The translations under genes were made by a program, and so were the position numbers. Shown one piece after another: positions 46,040-54,180 of a stretch of 64,000 nucleotides of DNA. Below the pieces are notes generated by a model. The model ran no database searches, was not told the origin of the DNA, and saw nothing but the letters and a program-made list of their open reading frames with translations. Numbering within the stretch: position 1 is the stretch's first letter; every line of letters starts with the position of its first letter. The stretch is from positions 1,240,001 through 1,304,000 of the forward strand of contig JAWMQN010000001.1 in NCBI GenBank assembly GCA_033283265.1. Direction: 5' to 3'. Source of the stretch: Mangrovimicrobium sp033283265. Lineage in GTDB: Bacteria; Pseudomonadota; Gammaproteobacteria; Pseudomonadales; Halieaceae.

Positions 46040-46266
46040 GGGCACACCGGCGCGTGGCCGCTTGCCGACAAGCTGTCGTCTTTGTCGGGTTCGAGACAGG
46101 ATTCGCCAGCGACTGCCGCCGGCTGAAAATCCAGGTCGTTGATTTTCAGGCAGTATTTGTCGCCGGGCTGGCAAGCATCGCTGGCCCGTGAATTGCTATT
46201 GCGACATTGGGTACCCGGGAGCCCGGCTGCCGGGTGATAACACGCAATTCCACAAGGGAGACGACT
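46040..46266. other. Spacer between the DUF1508 and Nif11 genes with a hairpin
   Basis: 227 bases. CTGAAAATC (46123-46131) and GATTTTCAG (46141-46149) form a perfect 9-bp stem with a 9-base loop; a partial terminator is possible, as no T-run follows. The remainder is GC-rich and leads to the AGGGAG site before the Nif11 ATG. Confidence 0.45.
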
Positions 46267-46485
46267 ATGTCCATCGAGCAAATTTCAGCATTTGCCGCCA
46301 AGGCGAAATCCGACGCGGCGCTGGGAGACCAATTGAAGTCCTGCCAGAAACTCAAGGAAATGTTTTCACTGGCCGCGGAGCACGGCTTCAGGTTCGAGGA
46401 GGATAGCCTCTATCCGCCGAACGAACCGCAGTTCACCGAAGACCAGCTCTCCGAGCGGCTGGTGAAGGCCCTGCTGCGCGTATGA
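46267..46485 (+). CDS. Nif11-family protein
   Basis: A 72-residue protein that aligns well with the Nif11 domain: SIEQISAFAAKAKSDAALGD, LKSCQKLKEMFSLAAEHGFR, then FEEDSL and a C-terminal amphipathic stretch. The start ATG follows AAGGGAG. Nif11 proteins occur in nitrogen-fixation clusters (unknown role) and as leader peptides of RiPP precursors. This one has no Gly-Gly cleavage motif and no core region after the domain, so it is more like the stand-alone Nif11. Flavodoxin and haemoglobin genes lie nearby. Confidence 0.72.
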   Translation: MSIEQISAFAAKAKSDAALGDQLKSCQKLKEMFSLAAEHGFRFEEDSLYPPNEPQFTEDQLSERLVKALLRV

Positions 46486-46589
46486 GCGATCGCCGCCCCT
46501 ACTCCGGCGGCGCCCTGTCGCCGGCAGTGGGTCGGCCCGACCTTTACTGTCCATCCAGGTACTGGCTTGTCCCGGGGTAATCACAGGCG

Positions 46590-48293
46590 ATGAAACTACT
46601 GGTAGAAAAGCCCTTTGTCGAAGCGCTGGCGCAACGTTACCCGGACATGGCCGTGTACACCGAGCAACTGAAATTCGGTGCCCGGGCGGAAATCCCCAGC
46701 CATCAGCTCTCCGGCCCCCAGCTCGGCTTTCTCAGCGAACTCTACCGGCAGGCGGGCACCGGCATGCAGGGACGTGCGGCGCAAATCTCGACCCTGCGGC
46801 GCGCCCTCGACGAGGAACTCAGGGTCTGGCAGGAGGGCGAACTGGAACAGCTGGTTTCAGGTATCGCCGAGTACCTCCTGCGCGACGCGATCTGCGGCTG
46901 GCTGTTCCAGGCCAATACCACCGGCAAGCCGATAGCCTTCCTTGTCTCGCGCATCGATTACACCCCGGCCGGCGAGGAGGAGACCGGGCGCATCCTGATC
47001 GACCTGCAGGCCAACGCCATGGCCAGGATAGTCAATCATTCGCTGACCATCCGCGAACGGGATATCGCCGGCAAGAGCATCGCCCAGATCTTTGCCGACC
47101 GCGGCTTCTTCAAGGAGACCGCTGAGCTGATGGACGCCTACGAACGCTCGGTGCAGCGTTTCTACCGGTGGCGGGCGGATTACGGCCGCCAGTTTTCCGG
47201 ACGCGGCACGGGCATCTTCGCCGAGGACCCCACCGCTTCCCATCGCAATACCGACTGGTCGCGCAAGAGCCGCGTGGTACTGTCCTCCAGCGGCAGCGCC
47301 GCGCGTCTGGTCAACGACGAGGAGATCATTGGCGAGCGGGCCCTGAGCCTCGACGCCACCGGCAATATCCTCAGCAAATACCTGCGCAAGGCCGGCCGCA
47401 GCACCAACTACGATGAACGCGTGGAGAAGGCAGCGGAGGCCCTGCGCGAAGGCATCCCCGACGATCTCTTCACCCGCCTGCCGGTGCACGGCTACATGCT
47501 GATGTTCCACCTCGAGCTGCACCATCACCTGTGGGTACATGTCGACGACATCGAGCCCTACGACTACCAGCCCGAACTCAAGCAGAAGCTGATCCTGCCG
47601 CCGGAACAAACCGACCTGATCGACATCCTCACCGCGGAGATGGACGTGCTGATGGACGATATCGTCGAGGGCAAATCCGGCGGCACCACGGTTCTGTGCT
47701 GCGGCCCGGCGGGCGTGGGCAAAACCCTCACCGCGGAAGTCTACGCGGAGATTATCCAGCGCCCCCTCTACCGGGTGCATTCCGGTCAGCTGGGGCTGAA
47801 CGTCGCGGAAATGGAGAAAGCGCTCAAGGACACCCTCACCCGGGCCCAGCGCTGGGGCGCGGTGATGCTGATCGACGAGGCCGATGTCTATATCAAGCGC
47901 CGCGACGACAACCTCGCGGCCAACGCGGTGGTCGGCGTATTCCTGCGGGTACTCGAGTATTTCAACGGCCTGCTGTTCCTGACCACCAATCGCACGGACG
48001 ACATCGACGAGGCGATTGTGTCGCGCTGCATTGCCGTCATCAAATACGCCGCGCCGCACCGCGACGATCGCCGCAGGATCTGGGCGGTGATGACCGAGCA
48101 GTTCAGCCTGGATATCGAGCACGGCCTGCTCGACACCCTCGCCGACCTGTTCCCCGACGCCAGTGGCAGGGACATCAAGGGGCTGACAAAATTGGTCTCC
48201 AAGTACTGCCACCACAAGTCGGTCGCGCCCAGCCTGGAAGTGTTCGAGCGCTGCAGCATTTTTCGCGGCCTGCGGATTCACCCCACGGGCTGA
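46590..48293 (+). CDS. AAA+ ATPase of unknown role
   Basis: A 567-residue cytoplasmic ATPase. The first 350 residues are a helical-plus-alpha/beta region I do not recognise (YLLRDAICGWLFQANTTGKP). The AAA module lies at about 365-520: Walker A GPAGVGKT (about 371), Walker B AVMLIDEADVY (about 430), sensor 1 LFLTTNR (about 465) and an arginine finger in EAIVSRC (about 480). It ends with a small C-terminal segment. This type of ATPase remodels protein complexes. It sits 104 bases after the Nif11 gene in the same direction; its client is unknown. Confidence 0.85.
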   Translation: MKLLVEKPFVEALAQRYPDMAVYTEQLKFGARAEIPSHQLSGPQLGFLSELYRQAGTGMQGRAAQISTLRRALDEELRVWQEGELEQLVSGIAEYLLRDAICGWLFQANTTGKPIAFLVSRIDYTPAGEEETGRILIDLQANAMARIVNHSLTIRERDIAGKSIAQIFADRGFFKETAELMDAYERSVQRFYRWRADYGRQFSGRGTGIFAEDPTASHRNTDWSRKSRVVLSSSGSAARLVNDEEIIGERALSLDATGNILSKYLRKAGRSTNYDERVEKAAEALREGIPDDLFTRLPVHGYMLMFHLELHHHLWVHVDDIEPYDYQPELKQKLILPPEQTDLIDILTAEMDVLMDDIVEGKSGGTTVLCCGPAGVGKTLTAEVYAEIIQRPLYRVHSGQLGLNVAEMEKALKDTLTRAQRWGAVMLIDEADVYIKRRDDNLAANAVVGVFLRVLEYFNGLLFLTTNRTDDIDEAIVSRCIAVIKYAAPHRDDRRRIWAVMTEQFSLDIEHGLLDTLADLFPDASGRDIKGLTKLVSKYCHHKSVAPSLEVFERCSIFRGLRIHPTG

Positions 48294-48344
48294 GAGCGAA
48301 CCGGCCCCGGCACCAGTGACACGCACAGCGAGGTAACGACCGTT

Positions 48345-48800
48345 TTGACCGACGCACACTCCAGCAACCAGCCCGCCTACGGCGTCGGCGACGCCACCTA
48401 TCGCGCCGCCGGCGAACTCGCGGGTATCACCCGCCTGGTGAACCTTTTCTACGACACGATGGACAGCCTGCCCGAAGCCGCCGCGCTGCGTGCCATGCAC
48501 GCGGCGGACCTGTCCGAGTCGCGGCGCAAGCTGATCTATTTCCTCTCCGGCTGGATGGGCGGCCCGAAGCTGTTCGCCGAGCACTACGGCTCGATCAGCA
48601 TTCCAAAGGCGCACGCCCACCTGCCCGTCGACGAGAGCAGCAGGGACGCCTGGCTGCTGTGCATGCGCCTGAGCCTGGAGCAGCTCGGCTACCCGGCGGA
48701 CCTGCGCGACTACCTGATGGAGAAGCTCTCCATCCCGGCCGAGAGCATCCGCCTGATGTGTGAATTCAGTCGCGCACAGGCCGGCGCGGCGCAACAGTGA
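48345..48800 (+). CDS. Group II truncated haemoglobin
   Basis: A 151-residue haem protein starting with TTG. The pattern fits group II (TrHbO-like) globins: LVNLFYDTMDSLPEA near the B helix, LIYFLSGWMGGPKLFAEHYG, then the proximal His in AHAHLPV followed by SSRDAWLLCMRLSLEQLG with the conserved Trp. Known roles are oxygen/NO binding or oxidative chemistry. An aromatic residue pair near positions 34-35 (FY) is present. It follows the AAA+ gene by 51 bases and precedes the flavodoxin by 51 bases. Confidence 0.88.
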   Translation: MTDAHSSNQPAYGVGDATYRAAGELAGITRLVNLFYDTMDSLPEAAALRAMHAADLSESRRKLIYFLSGWMGGPKLFAEHYGSISIPKAHAHLPVDESSRDAWLLCMRLSLEQLGYPADLRDYLMEKLSIPAESIRLMCEFSRAQAGAAQQ

Positions 48801-48851
48801 CCCGCAGGCCACGCTGGCGGATTTGGGCACAGGACTGAAACGGGGGAAGTT

Positions 48852-49406
48852 ATGCAGAACATTGGTATGTTTTTCGGCACCGAAACCGGCACCACGCGGC
48901 TTATTGCGAAGAAGCTCTACAAGCTGCTCGGCGAAGACATCGCCAGCAAGCCGCTCAACGTCAATCGCATCACGGCCGAGGAATTCCTGCGCTACGATGC
49001 CCTGGTACTCGGCACCCCCAGCTACGGGGTCGGCGACATCCCCGGGCTCAGTGCCGGCTGCCTCGAGCGCAACTGGGAGGAGTTCCTGGCCCTGCTCGGC
49101 ACCCCTGACCTGTCCGGCAAGCGCATCGCGATGTTCGGGCTGGGCGCGCAGGAGCGCTACGCGGAGCGCTTTGCCAGCTCCCTCGTCGCCCTCTACCGCG
49201 TGTTCGAGGGCCTCGGCGCCGAGATGATCGGCGACTGGCCGGTCGACGGTTACAGCTTCGAGTACTCTGCTTCCGTGGTCGACGGGCGCTTTGTCGGCCT
49301 GGTGATCGACCAGCGCACCCAGGGCATGTACACCGAGGCGCGCCTGCAGGCCTGGGCGGAACAGGTCCGGCCCCTGCTCTTGCAAAAGCTGCAGCGGGCG
49401 GCCTGA
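48852..49406 (+). CDS. Flavodoxin (long-chain type)
   Basis: A 184-residue electron carrier. It starts MQNIGMFFGTETGTTRLIAK, the phosphate loop of flavodoxins, and the FMN-contact loops are GTPSYGVGDIPG and the FGLGAQERYAERF region. Length and the AYRxF-like region near the centre place it in the long-chain group that includes NifF. It is the last gene in the same-direction run with the DUF1508, Nif11, AAA+ and haemoglobin genes; a nitrogenase is not in view, so the electron acceptor is unknown. Confidence 0.9.
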   Translation: MQNIGMFFGTETGTTRLIAKKLYKLLGEDIASKPLNVNRITAEEFLRYDALVLGTPSYGVGDIPGLSAGCLERNWEEFLALLGTPDLSGKRIAMFGLGAQERYAERFASSLVALYRVFEGLGAEMIGDWPVDGYSFEYSASVVDGRFVGLVIDQRTQGMYTEARLQAWAEQVRPLLLQKLQRAA

Positions 49407-49575
49407 GGCAGCCAGCCCCACAGCGCCCGCCGGAACTCATGGGCGCTAGCGCTGCCAAACTGTGGCGGCCACCCTTCGGCAAGCAACCCGGCGCCAGCCA
49501 CTGCGACCCGGGTGGCCCGCGAACCGTGCCGCAGCACTGCTGGACCGCCGCCTTCCGGATAGCCTGGGTTTTCCT

Positions 49576-50364
49576 ATGCAAGCACTCCTCTCGCTCCTTC
49601 ACTTGCCGCTTCGCGCCGGACTGTGTGTACTCAGGCACCCGCTGCTGAGCGCGCTGATTGCCGGCCTGCTCGCCTGGAGCACCATCACCACCCTCGCCCT
49701 GTTCAATCCCGCCATCGGCGAGCGCTTCAACCGGGCCGCCGCGTCCTTCGGCCTGGCGACCAGCGCCTACCTGGCCTCCTCCCTGGCCAGCGACGCCATC
49801 GACAGCAGCTCGCGCAGGCTGGCCAGGGTCGAGGCCGACCTGGCGCTGCAACGCAAGCAGTCGCAACAGTTGCAGCAGCGGCTGGCCCGGCAGAAGCAGT
49901 CGATCACGCAGTTATCCGGCGCGCTGGAGCGACAAGCCGCGGAACTGAAAACGACCGGGGAAAAACTCAGGGTAGCCAGCGGCGAACTGGATTCGCACCA
50001 GCGCAAACTCGCCAGCTTCAAAGCGGAGGGCAAGCGGCTGGAACGGCGCGCCTCCCAGCGGCTCACCAAGGTCGTGCTGGCGGACGCCTCGGGTGAAGTC
50101 CTCGGCTGGGTCCCGGTGGTCGGCGATATCGCCAGCATGGGCCTGGCGGCGAAGGGGGTCTACGAGATGTGCCAGATGTTCCGGGAGATCGAGAACGCCA
50201 CCGACCGGCTCGGCGCCCGCTACCAGATCTACACCGACACCTTCTGCGCCAGCCCGGTGGAGAAAACCATCGACGTCGCATCGGACACGGGGAAGCGCCT
50301 GGTCGATGGCGTCTCGGCGCAGATCAGCTCCGGTGGCGAATACTGGAAATACACCCTGTTTTGA
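49576..50364 (+). CDS. Membrane-anchored coiled-coil protein of unknown function
   Basis: A 262-residue protein. I start at ATG 49576 (QALLSLLHLPLRAGLCVLRH). A transmembrane segment lies at about residues 22-44, followed by a long Gln/Arg/Glu-rich coiled coil (RRLARVEADLALQRKQSQQL) through about residue 165. A second hydrophobic stretch (VLGWVPVVGDIASMGLAAKG) precedes the C-terminal domain, which ends GGEYWKYTLF. No family is recognised. The preceding flavodoxin ends 169 bases upstream; co-transcription is possible. Confidence 0.7.
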   Translation: MQALLSLLHLPLRAGLCVLRHPLLSALIAGLLAWSTITTLALFNPAIGERFNRAAASFGLATSAYLASSLASDAIDSSSRRLARVEADLALQRKQSQQLQQRLARQKQSITQLSGALERQAAELKTTGEKLRVASGELDSHQRKLASFKAEGKRLERRASQRLTKVVLADASGEVLGWVPVVGDIASMGLAAKGVYEMCQMFREIENATDRLGARYQIYTDTFCASPVEKTIDVASDTGKRLVDGVSAQISSGGEYWKYTLF

Positions 50365-50387
50365 ACGCCCGGCTGCGGGCCGGCGAT

Positions 50388-50849
50388 TTACACATAGGAA
50401 CCGTCGAGCCCGGCGCCATACTGCTGCAGCCAGTCCGCAACCGGTCCCAGCGCCGCTTCGTCGTATTCATCGCGCATCGCGACGATCTGGTCGCCGGCGA
50501 TCGTAACCGCGGTGCGGCCGGGCAAATCGAGCACGGGCGAATCGCCAAAGCTGTAATTCACCAGCCAGTCGATACTCACCTCCCGCCCGCCGACGACCGT
50601 GCGCACGTGGGGGCCATCGGTGATGCTCAGCACCCGCTCGTCGCTGCGCCGGTCGAAGCCGTCGAGGGACTTCTTCAGCCCCTTGAATATGGCCTCGCGC
50701 CCCTGCATCGCGCAGGCCAGCGGGCCGCCGCGGATCTCGTAGGACGCGTCCGGGCTGAATAAGGCGGCGAGGCGCGACCAATCGTCGTCGCGGAAGGTCT
50801 CTTCGAAGGCCGACGCGTAATCCAGAAACAACTGCAGTGCCTGTTCCAT
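50388..50849 (-). CDS. SnoaL/NTF2-like protein
   Basis: A 153-residue protein of the SnoaL/nuclear-transport-factor-2 fold. The N-terminus (FLDYASAFEETFRDDDWSRL, then FSPDASYEI) has the helix-strand opening of the family, and REAIFKGLKKSLDGFDRRS with repeated beta strands completes the cone. The class includes isomerases, dehydratases and binding proteins; the ligand is unknown. It lies between a membrane coiled-coil protein and the divergent cupin gene. Confidence 0.78.
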   Translation of the reverse strand: MEQALQLFLDYASAFEETFRDDDWSRLAALFSPDASYEIRGGPLACAMQGREAIFKGLKKSLDGFDRRSDERVLSITDGPHVRTVVGGREVSIDWLVNYSFGDSPVLDLPGRTAVTIAGDQIVAMRDEYDEAALGPVADWLQQYGAGLDGSYV

Positions 50850-51021
50850 AGTCCTGTCCCTGTCGCGGGAAACTCACTGAAGATAGCAGAACAGGCGGCG
50901 GGCGTGGCCCCGGGCTTCGCTGCCCCTGCCCGGCCTCCACGACGACGCAGGGCTTTTGGCACTCCCCGGGGTGATCACCTAAGCTGGGACGAGCACGGAC
51001 GAGCGTTCCACGGAGGGTGCC

Positions 51022-51651
51022 ATGAAACTCATCCTGAAAATCGCCGGCGGCCTGATCACCCTGCTGATCCTCGCTGCTGCCGGCCTGATGGCTGCCGACA
51101 GCAGCTATTCGCAACAGTGCCTCGACAGCCCGCCCGCCGGCACCGTCATCCGTATTCCCGGTGAAACCATGACCCTACTCGCCGTCCCGTCCGGCGACGG
51201 CGAACCGCTCGTGGTAGAGGTGACCCGGGAGCCCTACAAACCCGGCTACGAGATATCTGCGGCCCATGGCCACCTCCACCCACACCAGGAGGAGCGTTTC
51301 GAGTTGCTCGAGGGGCGCGCCCGCTTCCTCGTCGGCGAGCAGACCCTTGAGGCCGGACCCGGCGAGGTGGTGGTGGGGCCAGCCAACACGCTGCACCACT
51401 GGATGGCACTCGACGGGGCGCCGGTACGGGCCAGGGTGACCTTTACCCCGGGGGACGGCGTGGCGAACTTTTTTCAGCACTTCCACGCCCACCTCAACGC
51501 GGGCCCGGTAGACCCGATGCAGGCCGCGGTGATCGCCCGGGAATACCCGCGGGGAACCCCCCTGCCGGTCGACCCTCACCCGCGGGTCTGGGATATCGCA
51601 TTGCGGGTGATGGCGCCGATTGGCCGCCTGCTGGGTTATGCGGCCTGCTGA
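51022..51651 (+). CDS. Membrane-anchored or exported cupin protein
   Basis: A 209-residue protein with an N-terminal hydrophobic signal/anchor (LKIAGGLITLLILAAAGLMA, residues 4-23). A cupin domain follows, its metal motif readable as HGHLHPHQEERFELLEG and a second block GPANTLHHWM. Three or four histidines/glutamate of that motif could bind a metal. The C-terminus carries a second short hydrophobic stretch. Cupins on the periplasmic side are less usual. The substrate is unknown. It is divergent from the SnoaL-like gene by 172 bases. Confidence 0.78.
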   Translation: MKLILKIAGGLITLLILAAAGLMAADSSYSQQCLDSPPAGTVIRIPGETMTLLAVPSGDGEPLVVEVTREPYKPGYEISAAHGHLHPHQEERFELLEGRARFLVGEQTLEAGPGEVVVGPANTLHHWMALDGAPVRARVTFTPGDGVANFFQHFHAHLNAGPVDPMQAAVIAREYPRGTPLPVDPHPRVWDIALRVMAPIGRLLGYAAC

Positions 51652-51773
51652 AGGCGCCGGGCGGTGGCGACACGCTGCGCCGACTTGTTATTTCCCGGCC
51701 CGGCGTCTAGGTTTTCAAGGGAGCGCAGCGGATTCCCCCTTCGCCTTCTCACCTGAGCAACCAAGAGCCGACC

Positions 51774-52109
51774 ATGATGAGCAAGTGGATACCTTTGACT
51801 GCCTGCCTGCTGGCAGCTACCGCCAGCGCGGGAGATGATTTCCGGATGGTCATCATGGATACCATGGTTATCACCGGCAGAGGCGTGGTGATCACCGGCC
51901 AGATCGGCAGTGGCACAGTGAGCAAGGGCGATACCGTCTGCCTGGTCAGCGCCAGCTCCGATAGCGCGCGGGAGTTCACCGTCGGCGGTATCGAACAGTT
52001 CCGGAAATTGCTGGATTCCGCCAGCGCCGGCCAGTTCGTCGGGCTGCTGCTCGACGGTCTCGCCAAGGGTGAGGCGGCGAAAGGCGATGTACTCGAGGAG
52101 GAGTGCTGA
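51774..52109 (+). CDS. Secreted stand-alone EF-Tu domain II-like protein
   Basis: An 111-residue protein. A signal peptide ([16 protein letters not shown], residues 4-19) is followed by a domain very close to EF-Tu domain II: [20 protein letters not shown] aligns with the EF-Tu block [20 protein letters not shown], and [20 protein letters not shown] aligns with [29 protein letters not shown] matches the domain end near RGQVLA. The GTPase domain is absent. Two cysteines remain. The ATG at 51774 is doubled (51774 or 51777). Two bases separate it from the following secreted gene. A secreted tRNA-binding fold is unexpected. Confidence 0.8.
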   Translation: [111 protein letters not shown]

Positions 52110-52111
52110 CC

Positions 52112-52531
52112 ATGGCGATACGCCGACCCTACGGCTTCCCGGGCATTCTCGTGGCGCTGCTGGCAGCGCCGGGCGCACTGGCGGATTCCCAGCCGGGCTG
52201 GCAGATCGAGGTCGAGGGCCTGCCCCTGCTCAGCGGCAAGAATGTCATGCCGATGACCATCGGCGACATCCGCAAGAGCAACCTCATGGGCGCCAACGCC
52301 ATCGTCAACTTCTCGGTCGTCGGTACAGAGAGCGTGCAGATAACCGGCGCCCAGGTCTACTACCTGGATTCCGGCACCCGCTGTGACCGCGGCCACGGCT
52401 CGCCCGGCACGGGCGAACTGGTCGTCGAGCGGGACGGGGAGCGCATCCTGGTGTCGGGCAGGATCAGCTGCCAGTCGACGGCGGGCGGCGACGCCGGTAT
52501 GCGCGCCATCTCCGGCTGGTACAGGGACTAG
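52112..52531 (+). CDS. Secreted protein of unknown function, paired with the EF-Tu II-like gene
   Basis: A 139-residue exported protein with a signal peptide (PYGFPGILVALLAAPGALA) and a mature domain beginning DSQPGWQIEVEGLPLLSGK, with two cysteine positions (TRCDRG, ISCQST). It appears beta-rich. The strong GGAGGAG site lies inside the end of the upstream EF-Tu II-like gene, and the gap is only two bases, so the two are almost certainly co-translated and may interact. The family is not recognised. Confidence 0.7.
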   Translation: MAIRRPYGFPGILVALLAAPGALADSQPGWQIEVEGLPLLSGKNVMPMTIGDIRKSNLMGANAIVNFSVVGTESVQITGAQVYYLDSGTRCDRGHGSPGTGELVVERDGERILVSGRISCQSTAGGDAGMRAISGWYRD

Positions 52532-52650
52532 GCGCTCCAGCCCACAGCCGGCGGCCAGCCCGAACCTGCACTGTGGCAGTGGCCGGCCCGGGGAGGGCCG
52601 GCGGAAGATTCAGAGGTTCCTGCAGCTGGACCGCTCGAGCTGCGATGTCG

Positions 52651-53874
52651 CTAGCAACCGTCGCCTATCGCATTGTTACCGTCATCGCAGTCATCGCCAT
52701 TGGTGACATGCCCGGACGGCAGGGTGCAGGCGCCGGTAGCCGTGGCCGGGTCGCCGAAGCCGTCACCGTCCACGTCCATGAACACCTCGAAGGCCAGCGG
52801 CGCGTCGCAGGACCAGCCGGCGGCGCCGCCGCACTGCCAGGTGCCGCCACAGGTGCCGTAGGCATTCGAGGTTTCGCAGGCTTCCGCCGGCGGGATGAGG
52901 GAGTCGTCGATCAGGTTGTTGTTGTCGTCGTCGAGACCGTTGCAGACCTCCGGGCTGGCCTCGGCAACACACATGAAAGTGTCGGAACAGACCAGGCCGC
53001 CACCGCAGGACCCGCAGCTTCCGCCACAACCGTCGTCACCGCAGACCTTGCCCGAGCAGTTGGGCGAGCAGGAAGCCTCGCAGTCCGCGGGGCAGGTGCC
53101 CAGGGTGCCGCATTCACCGCTCTCGGGTATGCCGTTACCGCACACCGGGAGGGTCAGCTCCAGGGTACAGGAACTCGAACAGCCATCGCCGTCCGCGAGG
53201 TTGCCGTCATCGCACTGTTCGCCGGCCAGCGTCGCGACGATACCATCGCCGCAGGCGGCCAGCTGGCAGCTTGCGGTACAGAAATCCTCGTTGATGCTGT
53301 TGCCGTCATCACAGCTCTCTCCGCTCTGCACGATGCCGTTGCCACAGACCGGGCTGCAGTCGTACACCGTGGAGCAACTGGCCTCCTCACTCAGCACCTT
53401 GCCTTCCAGGCACTCGTCAGCCGGGGAGGTGGTGGCGCAGGCCGGCGGCGCCACCACGCTGCCGATCTCCAGAGGTACCCCGGAGACATTGGTATAGACG
53501 GTGTCGCTCTGGGGAATGTCGACCGTACCGCCGTCGGGGTTGTCCAGCTCGACCATGTTGATGGCGACCGCGACCGCCCCGGGGATATTCAGTCCGCCGG
53601 TAATACCCATGCCGAGGCCGGCAACGATCAGCAGGACCCCGAGGAGGCCGCGCCCCGACTGCCTGCGCAGTGTGCGCAAACCGAGCCAGGCCAGCGCCAG
53701 GCCGAGGGGCAGGAGAAACAGCAGGGGAATCGGTACGGCGTTCACCACCGCCGCAGCGGCCGCCGGCGGGGCCGCACCCGGCGCCACCGGTCCGTAGGCC
53801 AGCGAGCCGGTCGATTGTGCCAGCACGGGACTCGCCAGCGCGAGCAATGGCAGCAGAAACGAAAAGCGTTTCAT
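52651..53874 (-). CDS. Midcut-by-XrtH-type cysteine-rich surface protein
   Basis: A 407-residue exported protein; the ATG at 53872-53874 follows GGGGGATCT. A signal peptide ends near LASPVLAQ (residue 20). A hydrophobic PIPLLFLLPLGLALAWLG followed by RTLRRQ lies at about 48-72 with a second hydrophobic stretch to 94; an internal sorting-like segment rather than a C-terminal one is the midcut-by-XrtH plan. The C-terminal part has two DUF4215-like Cys repeats (CGNGIVQSGESCDDGN, CGDGIVATLAGEQCDDGN) and MopE-like metal motifs (CNGLDDDNNNLIDD, DVDGDGFGDPATATG, NGDDCDDGN). Cutting by exosortase H would release the Cys-rich part; this is inferred. Confidence 0.75.
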   Translation of the reverse strand: MKRFSFLLPLLALASPVLAQSTGSLAYGPVAPGAAPPAAAAAVVNAVPIPLLFLLPLGLALAWLGLRTLRRQSGRGLLGVLLIVAGLGMGITGGLNIPGAVAVAINMVELDNPDGGTVDIPQSDTVYTNVSGVPLEIGSVVAPPACATTSPADECLEGKVLSEEASCSTVYDCSPVCGNGIVQSGESCDDGNSINEDFCTASCQLAACGDGIVATLAGEQCDDGNLADGDGCSSSCTLELTLPVCGNGIPESGECGTLGTCPADCEASCSPNCSGKVCGDDGCGGSCGSCGGGLVCSDTFMCVAEASPEVCNGLDDDNNNLIDDSLIPPAEACETSNAYGTCGGTWQCGGAAGWSCDAPLAFEVFMDVDGDGFGDPATATGACTLPSGHVTNGDDCDDGNNAIGDGC

Positions 53875-54180
53875 TCCCAGATCCCCCAACCCAAAAACAA
53901 AGTTGCTATTTGTTTCCAGTAGATCACAAGCCCGCGGCGAAGGGTAGTTTTTCCCGCGAGCCCCTGTTTCCGCGGGTTTCGGGCGGGCGGCACGGGCCCG
54001 GGGCGCGCCCCGGCACGCTGGCCCGGGCGTCCGCGCCGCGGGCGCTCCCCGCTGGTCAAAAATCCACCCTATCCACCCGCCCCCGGACCCATTATCATCC
54101 CGCCCCTTTCCACAATAGAATGGCCGGTTTGTCACCGCCCGCTAACCGGCAGGCAGACCTCCCAACACCAGACGTAACAG
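53875..54180. other. 306-base intergenic region upstream of the midcut gene
   Basis: Shared between the midcut-type gene (minus) and the DUF3348 gene (plus). It is very GC-rich and contains the perfect 16-base palindrome CCGGGGCGCGCCCCGG at 53998-54013. An AT-richer part around 53890-53930 may hold the minus-strand promoter (a TTGTGA hexamer is present). Nothing else was seen. Confidence 0.45.

Noticed and set aside
46267..46485. Nif11 protein as a RiPP precursor.
   Set aside because: No Gly-Gly cleavage site or core peptide follows the domain, and no lanthipeptide or other modification enzyme is nearby.
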